NCBI GenBank assembly: GCA_951230915.1
Contig: OX579637.1
Coordinates: 14,446,001-14,510,000 of the forward strand
Length of the DNA stretch: 64,000 nt
Direction of reading: 5' to 3'
DNA from: Antitrichia curtipendula
Taxonomy: Eukaryota > Streptophyta > Bryopsida > Hypnales > Leucodontaceae
Shown: in pieces, positions 55,211 to 64,000 of the stretch
Layout of the letters: each line of letters opens with the position of its first letter
Position numbering within the stretch: the stretch's first letter is position 1
Notes under the pieces: generated by a model
Told to the model about the DNA's origin: nothing
What the model saw: the letters and a program-made list of their open reading frames with translations, nothing else
Databases searched by the model: none
Position numbers and translations under genes: made by a program

Positions 55211-57738
55211 AATAAGGTCCAACCTGTACTTTAATGGTGTCAAACATCAAATGTCATAGAATTTCATTTTGAAACAGACTTCACACAAATCGTACAAGTT
55301 GCAAATAGTTACCCTCAAGTACTTAAATGCCCACAAATACTAATTTGATGTGTAATTGCAATCCAATCGCACGTCAATTCCAAAAAATAGAGAATAAGGT
55401 CCAATCTGTACTTTAATGGTGTCAAACATCAAATGTCATAGAATTTCAGTTTGAAACAGACTTCACACAAATCGTACAAGTTGCAAATAGTTACCCTCAA
55501 GTACTTAAATGCCCACAAATATTAATTTGATATGTAATTGCAATCCAATCGCACGTTCATTCAAAAGAATATAGAATAAGGTCCAACCTGTACTTTAATG
55601 GTGTCAAACATCAAATGTCATAGAATTTCATTTTGAAAGAGACTTCATACAAATCGTACAAGTTGCAAATACTTACCCTCAAGTACCTAAATGCCCACAA
55701 ATATTAATTTGATATGTAATTGCAAGCCAATCGCACGTCCATTCAAAAGAATATAGAATAAGTCCAACCTGTACATTAATGGTGTCAAACATCAAATGTC
55801 ATAGAATTTCATTTTGTAAGAGACTTCACACAAATCGTACAAGTTGCAAATAGTTACCCTCAAGTACTTAAATGCCCACAAATACTAATTTGATATGTAA
55901 TTGCAATCCAATCGCACGTTCATTGAAAAGAATATAGAATAAGTCCAACCTGTACATTAATGGTGTCAAACATCAAATGTCATAGAATTTCATTTTGAAG
56001 GAAACTTCACACAAATCGTACAAGTTGCAAATAGTTACCCTCAAGTACCTAAATGCCCACAAATATTAATTTGATATGTAATTGCAATCCAATCGCACGT
56101 CCATTCAAAAGAATATAGAATAAGGTCCAACCTGTACTTTAATGGTGTCAAACATCAAATGTCATAGAATTTCAGTTTGAAACAGACTTCACACAAATCG
56201 TACAAGTTGCAAATAGTTACCCTCAAGTACTTAAATGCCCACAAATACTAATTTGATGTGTAATTGCAATCCAATCGCACGTCAATTCCAAAAAATAGAG
56301 AATAAGGTCCAATCTGTACTTTAATGGTGTCAAACATCAAATGTCATAGAATTTCAGTTTGAAACAGACTTCACACAAATCGTACAAGTTGCAAATAGTT
56401 ACCCTCAAGTACTTAAATGCCCACAAATATTAATTTGATATGTAATTGCAATCCAATCGCACGTCCATTCAAAAGAATATAGAATAAGGTCCAACCTGTA
56501 CTTTAATGGTGTCAAACATCAAATGTCATAGAATTTCATTTTGAAACAGACTTCACACAAATCGTACAAGTTGCAAATAGTTACCCTCAAGTACTTAAAT
56601 GCCCACAAATATTAATTTGATATGTAATTGCAATCCAATCGCACGTCCATTCAAATGAATATAGAATAAGGTCCAACCTGTACTTTAATGGTGTCAAACA
56701 TCAAATGTCATAGAATTTCATTTTGAAAGAGACTTCATACAAATCGTACAAGTTGCAAATACTTACCCTCAAGTACCTAAATGCCCACAAATATTAATTT
56801 GATATGTAATTGCAATCCAATCGCACGTCAATTCAAAAGAATATAGAATAAGTCCAATCTGTACATTAATGGTGTCAAACATCAAATGTCATAGAATTTC
56901 ATTTTGTAAGAGACTTCACACAAATCGTACAAGTTGCAAATAGTTACCCTCAAGTACTTAAATGCCCACAAATACTAATTTGATATGTAATTGCAATCCA
57001 ATCGCACGTCCATTCAAAAGAATATAGAATAAGGTCCAACCTGTACTTTAATGGTGTCAAACATCAAATGTCATAGAATTTCATTTTGAAGGAAACTTCA
57101 CACAAATCGTACAAGTTGCAAATAGTTACCCTCAAGTACCTAAATGCCCACAAATATTAATTTGATATGTAATTGCAATCCAATCGCACGTCCATTCAAA
57201 AGAATATAGAATAAGGTCCAACCTGTACTTTAATGGTGTCAAACATCAAATGTCATAGAATTTCATTTTGAAACAGACTTCACACAAATCGTACAAGTTG
57301 CAAATAGTTACCCTCAAGTACTTAAATGCCCACAAATACTAATTTGATGTGTAATTGCAATCCAATCGCACGTCAATTCCAAAAAATAGAGAATAAGGTC
57401 CAATCTGTACTTTAATGGTGTCAAACATCAAATGTCATAGAATTTCAGTTTGAAACAGACTTCACACAAATCGTACAAGTTGCAAATAGTTACCCTCAAG
57501 TACTTAAATGCCCACAAATATTAATTTGATATGTAATTGCAATCCAATCGCACGTTCATTCAAAAGAATATAGAATAAGGTCCAACCTGTACTTTAATGG
57601 TGTCAAACATCAAATGTCATAGAATTTCATTTTGAAACAGACTTCATACAAATCGTACAAGTTGCAAATACTTACCCTCAAGTACCTAAATGCCCACAAA
57701 TATTAATTTGATATGTAATTGCAATCCAATCGCACGTC
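55211..57738. repeat. 14-monomer part of a 22-monomer (4000-bp) repeat, copy 1
   Basis: Matches 59211-61738 at offset exactly 4000 bp: TTCCAAAAAATAGAG (55378/59378, 56286/60286, 57377/61377), TCAAATGAATATAG (56651/60651), and TTTGTAAGAG units. Eight further units (57739-59210) complete the 22-unit period and are not repeated after copy 2. Confidence 0.87.
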
Positions 57739-58151
57739 AATTCAAAAGAATATAGAATAAGTCCAATCTGTACATTAATGGTGTCAAACATCAAATGTCA
57801 TAGAATTTCATTTTGTAAGAGACTTCACACAAATCGTACAAGTTGCAAATAGTTACCCTCAAGTACTTAAATGCCCACAAATACTAATTTGATATGTAAT
57901 TGCAATCCAATCGCACGTCCATTCAAAAGAATATAGAATAAGGTCCAACCTGTACTTTAATGGTGTCAAACATCAAATGTCATAGAATTTCATTTTGAAG
58001 GAAACTTCACACAAATCGTACAAGTTGCAAATAGTTACCCTCAAGTACCTAAATGCCCACAAATATTAATTTGATATGTAATTGCAATCCAATCGCACGT
58101 CCATTCAAAAGAATATAGAATAAGGTCCAACCTGTACTTTAATGGTGTCAA

Positions 58152-58162
58152 ACATCAAATGT
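58152..58162. other. Short dyad ACAT-CAA-ATGT in the monomer
   Basis: Positions 34-44 of the reference unit form a 4-bp inverted repeat around CAA. Most units carry it. The ATATCAGATG subfamily, common at 6.2-26.4 kb, changes both the left arm and the loop and destroys it. Short dyads are common in centromeric satellites lacking a CENP-B box, but arms this short can arise by chance. Confidence 0.45.
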
Positions 58163-58169
58163 CATAGAA

Positions 58170-58182
58170 TTTCATTTTGAAA
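58170..58182. other. Short dyad TTTC-ATTTT-GAAA in the monomer
   Basis: Positions 52-64 of the reference unit form a 4-bp inverted repeat. The right arm GAAA becomes GAAG in the GGAAAC variant and CAAA in the CAAAGAG variant; the spacer varies at its third base pair (CAT/CAG/CAC). It lies beside the most variable block of the unit. Significance unknown. Confidence 0.4.
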
Positions 58183-58224
58183 GAGACTTCACACAAATCG
58201 TACAAGTTGCAAATAGTTACCCTC

Positions 58225-58232
58225 AAGTACTT
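58225..58232. other. Perfect 8-bp palindrome AAGTACTT
   Basis: Positions 107-114 of the reference unit read the same on both strands. Three alternative states occur in the array: AAGTACTT (intact), AAGTACCT and AAATACTT (both broken). The intact and AAGTACCT forms are each frequent and often alternate between neighbouring units. Confidence 0.5.
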
Positions 58233-58241
58233 AAATGCCCA

Positions 58242-58255
58242 CAAATATTAATTTG
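58242..58255. other. Dyad CAAAT-ATTA-ATTTG in the AT-rich segment
   Basis: Positions 124-137 of the reference unit form a 5-bp inverted repeat around ATTA (ACTA in the TACTAAT variant). Both arms persist in most units, including both spacer variants. Forms with ATTAATCTG or an extra T (ATTTTG) alter the right arm. It is the longest inverted repeat I see within a common unit. Confidence 0.45.
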
Positions 58256-59210
58256 ATATGTAATTGCAATCCAATCGCACGTCCATTCAAAAGAATATAG
58301 AATAAGGTCCAACCTGTACTTTAATGGTGTCAAACATCAAATGTCATAGAATTTCAGTTTGAAACAGACTTCACACAAATCGTTCAAGTTGCAAATAGTT
58401 ACCCTCAAGTACTTAAATGCCCACAAATATTAATTTGATATGTAATTGCAATCCAATCGCACGTCCATTCAAAAGAATATCGAATAAGGTCCAACCTGTA
58501 CTTTAATGGTGTCAAACATCAAATGTCATAGAATTTCAGTTTGAAAGAGACTTCACACAAATCGTACAAGTTGCAAATAGTTACCCTCAAGTACTTAAAT
58601 GCCCACAAATACTAATTTGATATGTAATTGCAATCCAATCGCACGTCCATTCAAAAGAATATAGAATAAGGTCCAACCTGTACTTTAATGGTGTCAAACA
58701 TCAAATGTCATAGAATTTCATTTTGAAGGAAACTTCACACAAATCGTACAAGTTGCAAATAGTTACCCTCAAGTACCTAAATGCCCACAAATATTAATTT
58801 GATATGTAATTGCAATCCAATCGCACGTCCATTCAAAAGAATATAGAATAAGGTCCAACCTGTACTTTAATGGTGTCAAACATCAAATGTCATAGAATTT
58901 CAGTTTGAAACAGACTTCACACAAATCGTTCAAGTTGCAAATAGTTACCCTCAAGTACTTAAATGCCCACAAATATTAATTTGATATGTAATTGCAATCC
59001 AATCGCACGTCCATTCAAAAGAATATAGAATAAGGTCCAACCTGTACTTTAATGGTGTCAAACATCAAATGTCATAGAATTTCATTTTGAAAGAGACTTC
59101 ATACAAATCGTACAAGTTGCAAATACTTACCCTCAAGTACCTAAATGCCCACAAATATTAATTTGATATGTAATTGCAATCCAATCGCACGTCCATTCAA
59201 AAGAATATAG

Positions 59211-61738
59211 AATAAGGTCCAACCTGTACTTTAATGGTGTCAAACATCAAATGTCATAGAATTTCATTTTGAAACAGACTTCACACAAATCGTACAAGTT
59301 GCAAATAGTTACCCTCAAGTACTTAAATGCCCACAAATACTAATTTGATGTGTAATTGCAATCCAATCGCACGTCAATTCCAAAAAATAGAGAATAAGGT
59401 CCAATCTGTACTTTAATGGTGTCAAACATCAAATGTCATAGAATTTCAGTTTGAAACAGACTTCACACAAATCGTACAAGTTGCAAATAGTTACCCTCAA
59501 GTACTTAAATGCCCACAAATATTAATTTGATATGTAATTGCAATCCAATCGCACGTTCATTCAAAAGAATATAGAATAAGGTCCAACCTGTACTTTAATG
59601 GTGTCAAACATCAAATGTCATAGAATTTCATTTTGAAAGAGACTTCATACAAATCGTACAAGTTGCAAATACTTACCCTCAAGTACCTAAATGCCCACAA
59701 ATATTAATTTGATATGTAATTGCAAGCCAATCGCACGTCCATTCAAAAGAATATAGAATAAATCCAACCTGTACATTAATGGTGTCAAACATCAAATGTC
59801 ATAGAATTTCATTTTGTAAGAGACTTCACACAAATCGTACAAGTTGCAAATAGTTACCCTCAAGTACTTAAATGCCCACAAATACTAATTTGATATGTAA
59901 TTGCAATCCAATCGCACGTTCATTGAAAAGAATATAGAATAAGTCCAACCTGTACATTAATGGTGTCAAACATCAAATGTCATAGAATTTCATTTTGAAG
60001 GAAACTTCACACAAATCGTACAAGTTGCAAATAGTTACCCTCAAGTACCTAAATGCCCACAAATATTAATTTGATATGTAATTGCAATCCAATCGCACGT
60101 CCATTCAAAAGAATATAGAATAAGGTCCAACCTGTACTTTAATGGTGTCAAACATCAAATGTCATAGAATTTCAGTTTGAAACAGACTTCACACAAATCG
60201 TACAAGTTGCAAATAGTTACCCTCAAGTACTTAAATGCCCACAAATACTAATTTGATGTGTAATTGCAATCCAATCGCACGTCAATTCCAAAAAATAGAG
60301 AATAAGGTCCAATCTGTACTTTAATGGTGTCAAACATCAAATGTCATAGAATTTCAGTTTGAAACAGACTTCACACAAATCGTACAAGTTGCAAATAGTT
60401 ACCCTCAAGTACTTAAATGCCCACAAATATTAATTTGATATGTAATTGCAATCCAATCGCACGTCCATTCAAAAGAATATAGAATAAGGTCCAACCTGTA
60501 CTTTAATGGTGTCAAACATCAAATGTCATAGAATTTCATTTTGAAACAGACTTCACACAAATCGTACAAGTTGCAAATAGTTACCCTCAAGTACTTAAAT
60601 GCCCACAAATATTAATTTGATATGTAATTGCAATCCAATCGCACGTCCATTCAAATGAATATAGAATAAGGTCCAACCTGTACTTTAATGGTGTCAAACA
60701 TCAAATATCATAGAATTTCATTTTGAAAGAGACTTCATACAAATCGTACAAGTTGCAAATACTTACCCTCAAGTACCTAAATGCCCACAAATATTAATTT
60801 GATATGTAATTGCAATCCAATCGCACGTCAATTCAAAAGAATATAGAATAAGTCCAATCTGTACATTAATGGTGTCAAACATCAAATGTCATAGAATTTC
60901 ATTTTGTAAGAGACTTCACACAAATCGTACAAGTTGCAAATAGTTACCCTCAAGTACTTAAATGCCCACAAATACTAATTTGATATGTAATTGCAATCCA
61001 ATCGCACGTCCATTCAAAAGAATATAGAATAAGGTCCAACCTGTACTTTAATGGTGTCAAACATCAAATGTCATAGAATTTCATTTTGAAGGAAACTTCA
61101 CACAAATCGTACAAGTTGCAAATAGTTACCCTCAAGTACCTAAATGCCCACAAATATTAATTTGATATGTAATTGCAATCCAATCGCACGTCCATTCAAA
61201 AGAATATAGAATAAGGTCCAACCTGTACTTTAATGGTGTCAAACATCAAATGTCATAGAATTTCATTTTGAAACAGACTTCACACAAATCGTACAAGTTG
61301 CAAATAGTTACCCTCAAGTACTTAAATGCCCACAAATACTAATTTGATGTGTAATTGCAATCCAATCGCACGTCAATTCCAAAAAATAGAGAATAAGGTC
61401 CAATCTGTACTTTAATGGTGTCAAACATCAAATGTCATAGAATTTCAGTTTGAAACAGACTTCACACAAATCGTACAAGTTGCAAATAGTTACCCTCAAG
61501 TACTTAAATGCCCACAAATATTAATTTGATATGTAATTGCAATCCAATCGCACGTTCATTCAAAAGAATATAGAGTAAGGTCCAACCTGTACTTTAATGG
61601 TGTCAAACATCAAATGTCATAGAATTTCATTTTGAAACAGACTTCATACAAATCGTACAAGTTGCAAATACTTACCCTCAAGTACCTAAATGCCCACAAA
61701 TATTAATTTGATATGTAATTGCAATCCAATCGCACGTC
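59211..61738. repeat. 14-monomer part of a 22-monomer (4000-bp) repeat, copy 2
   Basis: Copy of 55211-57738 with few private changes seen: AATAAATCC near 59761, CAAATATCATAG near 60704 and TAGAGTAAGG near 61572. The match breaks inside a unit near 61738 (CCATTC versus CAATTC). Confidence 0.86.
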
Positions 61739-61937
61739 CATTCAAAAGAATATAGAATAAGGTCCAACCTGTACTTTAATGGTGTCAAACATCAAATGTC
61801 ATAGAATTTCATTTTGAAACAGACTTCACACAAATCGTACAAGTTGCAAATAGTTACCCTCAAGTACTTAAATGCCCACAAATACTAATTTGATGTGTAA
61901 TTGCAATCCAATCGCACGTCAATTCCAAAAAATAGAG

Positions 61938-63027
61938 AATAAGGTCCAACCTGTACTTTAATGGTGTCAAACATCAAATGTCATAGAATTTCATTTTGAA
62001 ACAGACTTCACACAAATCGTACAAGTTGCAAATAGTTACCCTCAAGTACTTAAATGCCCACAAATATTAATTTGATATGTAATTGCAATCCAATCGCACG
62101 TCCATTCAAAAGAATATCGAATAAGGTCCAACCTGTACTTTAATGGTGTCAAACATCAAATGTCATAGAATTTCATTTTGAAAGAGACTTCATACAAATC
62201 GTACAAGTTGCAAATAGTTACCCTCAAGTACCTAAATGCCCACAAATATTAATTTGATATGTAATTGCAATCCAATCGCACGTCCATTCAAAAGAATATA
62301 GAAAAGGTCCAATCTGTACATTAATGGTGTCAAACATCAAATGTCATAGAATTTCATTTTGAAGGAAACTTCACACAAATCGTACAAGTTGCAAATAGTT
62401 ACCCTCAAGTACCTAAATGCCCACAAATATTAATTTGATATGTAATTGCAATCCAATCGCACGTCCATTCAAAAGAATATAGAATAAGGTCCAACCTGTA
62501 CTTTAATGGTGTCAAACATCAAATGTCATAGAATTTCAGTTTGAAACAGACTTCACACAAATCGTTCAAGTTGCAAATAGTTACCCTCAAGTACTTAAAT
62601 GCCCACAAATATTAATTTGATATGTAATTGCAATCCAATCGCACGTCCATTCAAAAGAATATCGAATAAGGTCCAACCTGTACTTTAATGGTGTCAAACA
62701 TCAAATGTCATAGAATTTCATTTTGAAAGAGACTTCATACAAATCGTACAAGTTGCAAATACTTACCCTCAAGTACCTAAATGCCCACAAATACTAATTT
62801 GATATGTAATTGCAATCCAATCGCACGTCCATTCAAAAGAATATAGAAAAGGTCCAATCTGTACATTAATGGTGTCAAACATCAAATGTCATAGAATTTC
62901 ATTTTGAAGGAAACTTCACACAAATCGTACAAGTTGCAAATAGTTACCCTCAAGTACCTAAATGCCCACAAATATTAATTTGATATGTAATTGCAATCCA
63001 ATCGCACGTCCATTCAAAAGAATATAG
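61938..63027. repeat. 6-monomer segment, copy 2 (1090 bp)
   Basis: Copy of 53757-54846, with deletion marks at 62302 and 62847. After 63027 one extra unit (TTCAGTTTG, AAACAG, CGTTCAAG) precedes resumed similarity to 54847 onward, so the offset grows from 8181 to 8363 bp. Confidence 0.82.
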
Positions 63028-64000
63028 AATAAGGTCCAACCTGTACTTTAATGGTGTCAAACATCAAATGTCATAGAATTTCAGTTTGAAACAGACTTCA
63101 CACAAATCGTTCAAGTTGCAAATAGTTACCCTCAAGTACTTAAATGCCCACAAATATTAATTTGATATGTAATTGCAATCCAATCGCACGTCCATTCAAA
63201 AGAATATAGAATAAGGTCCAACCTGTACTTTAATGGTGTCAAACATCAAATGTCATAGAATTTCAGTTTGAAAGAGACTTCACACAAATCGTACAAGTTG
63301 CAAATAGTTACCCTCAAGTACTTAAATGCCCACAAATACTAATTTGATATGTAATTGCAATCCAATCGCACGTCCATTCAAAAGAATATAGAATAAGGTC
63401 CAACCTGTACTTTAATGGTGTCAAACATCAAATGTCATAGAATTTCATTTTGAAGGAAACTTCACACAAATCGTACAAGTTGCAAATAGTTACCCTCAAG
63501 TACCTAAATGCCCACAAATATTAATTTGATATGTAATTGCAATCCAATCGCACGTCCATTCAAAAGAATATAGAATAAGGTCCAACCTGTACTTTAATGG
63601 TGTCAAACATCAAATGTCATAGAATTTCATTTTGAAACAGACTTCACACAAATCGTACAAGTTGCAAATAGTTACCCTCAAGTACTTAAATGCCCACAAA
63701 TATTAATTTGATGTGTAATTGCAATCCAATCGCACGTCAATTCCAAAAAATAGAGAATAAGGTCCAATCTGTACTTTAATGGTGTCAAACATCAAATGTC
63801 ATAGAATTTCAGTTTGAAAGAGACTTCACACAAATCGTACAAGTTGCAAATAGTTACCCTCAAGTACTTAAATGCCCACAAATATTAATTTGATATGTAA
63901 TTGCAATCCAATCGCACGTTCATTCAAAAGAATATAGAATAAGGTCCAACCTGTACTTTAATGGTGTCAAACATCAAATGTCATAGAATTTCATTTTGAA

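Larger units (their letters stand above)
58119..58300. repeat. Reference 182-bp monomer (common form)
   Basis: This unit carries the common state at nearly all variable sites of the right half, so it serves as a reference. It is 182 bp with 59 G+C (32.4%). Variable sites, by position in the unit: 6-7 (GG or one G); 14 (AACCTG or AATCTG); 20-21 (GTACTTTA or GTACATTA); 35-41 (ACATCAAATG or ATATCAGATG); 56-58 (TTCATTTTG, TTCAGTTTG or TTCACTTTG); 61-68 (GAAAGAGA, GAAACAGA, GAAGGAAA or CAAAGAGA); 73 (TTCACAC or TTCATAC); 96-100 (ATAGTTACC, ATACTTACC or ATGATTACC); 109-113 (GTACTT, GTACCT or ATACTT); 121 (GCCCAC or GCGCAC); 130 (TATTAAT or TACTAAT); 139-145 (ATATGTAATTG, ATGTGTAATTG or ATAATTAATTG); 164-182 (unit end). 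Three GTAC sites per unit at about 16, 82 and 109 predict RsaI pieces near 66, 27 and 89 bp. Confidence 0.95.
1..64000. repeat. Satellite DNA array, ~182-bp monomer, head to tail, whole window
   Basis: Seen: a unit starting AATAAG(G)TCCAA recurs at 1, 184, 365, 546, 727, 908, 1089, 1271 and so on to 63938, always on the same strand, at steps of 181-183 bp. The estimated total is about 352 full units plus a partial one at the right end; neither array edge lies in the window. Neighbouring units differ at a limited set of diagnostic positions. I saw no inserted element, inversion, unique spacer, rRNA or tRNA gene, promoter or credible coding frame, so every gene-free stretch in this window is satellite. 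Known: tandem units near nucleosome length are typical of centromeric and heterochromatic satellites in plants and animals. Inferred: nuclear eukaryotic heterochromatin, probably plant. The family is not recognised, and centromere function cannot be shown from sequence alone. Confidence 0.98.
25069..64000. repeat. Right block: AAGGTCC/GTACTTT subfamily with TTCCAAAAAATAGAG units
   Basis: From about 27785 on, AAGGTCCAACCTGTACTTTAATGG units predominate, mixed with AAGTCC/GTACATT units that often end GTTCATTGAAAAG or CCACTCAAAAG. A marker pair recurs: a unit with ATGTGTAATTG ending TTCCAAAAAATAGAG, then a unit starting AAGGTCCAATCTGTACTTT. I located TTCCAAAAAATAGAG at 33 places from 28316 to 63741. 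Spacings are whole numbers of units: 364, 546, 727, 908, 1090, 1271, 1451, 1636, 1818, 2001, 2360 and 2541 bp. ATATCAGATG units are absent after about 26.4 kb. Confidence 0.84.

Noticed and set aside
1..64000. CRISPR array (regular repeats)
   Set aside because: The entire ~182-bp unit is conserved. There are no short constant repeats separated by unique spacers, and no cas genes.
1..64000. Minisatellite-like coding repeats of a large repetitive protein
   Set aside because: The unit length varies between 181, 182 and 183 bp, so no frame is kept across units, and stop codons occur in all frames within one or two units.
1..64000. Transposon or LTR insertion inside the array
   Set aside because: Following unit starts across the window shows no gap beyond 181-183 bp per unit, no terminal repeats and no target-site duplications.
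1..64000. Human-type CENP-B box
   Set aside because: No TTCG...CGGGA-like motif is present in any unit form I read; the unit's CpG sites are in ATCGTAC and ATCGCACGT.
1..64000. Origin of replication or promoter in each unit
   Set aside because: AT-rich stretches and short dyads are present, but nothing specific to an origin or a promoter can be separated from satellite composition.

Overview
The whole 64-kb window is one uninterrupted satellite-DNA array. A unit of about 182 bp (usually 181-183 bp, about 32% G+C) is repeated head to tail from base 1 to base 64000, roughly 352 times (my estimate from spacing; I did not count every unit). All units face the same way. I found no gene, RNA gene, transposon, inversion, simple-sequence tract or unique DNA between units. 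An array of this size and unit length points to a nuclear eukaryotic chromosome. The nucleosome-sized, AT-rich unit and the irregular multimer structure fit a plant centromeric or other heterochromatic satellite best, but I do not recognise the family, and an animal source is not excluded.

Layout. (i) 1-6171: units beginning with AAGTCC, many carrying ATAATTAATTGCAAGCC near the end, with an 8-unit higher-order repeat at 2178-4906. (ii) 6172-17078: a mixed subfamily rich in ATATCAGATG units, with a recurring 7-unit block. (iii) 17079-18706: an island rich in AAGGTCC/GTACTTT units. (iv) 18707-25068: a return of subfamily (ii), produced by duplication of upstream DNA (copies 5449 and 7993 bp away). 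(v) 25069-64000: dominated by AAGGTCC/GTACTTT units and by a companion unit carrying TGTGTAATTG and TTCCAAAAAATAGAG.

Main result. The array is a mosaic of nested duplications whose offsets are whole numbers of units: 2, 3, 4, 7, 8, 9, 14, 15, 18, 19, 22, 30, 44 and 45 units. Rare private variants act as tags, so many events can be bounded to one unit: four copies of a 4-unit, 727-bp repeat (40497-43404), two adjacent 18-unit repeats of 3268 bp (31963-38498), a tandem 9-unit repeat of 1631 bp (24523-27784), a 19-unit copy pair, a 21-unit copy pair, and a 22-unit (4000-bp) offset pair. No single higher-order repeat dominates. This is the footprint expected of repeated unequal exchange or break-induced replication at different register shifts.

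There is no protein-coding system here. The one open frame over 60 codons is satellite sequence in which a single base change removed a stop codon.
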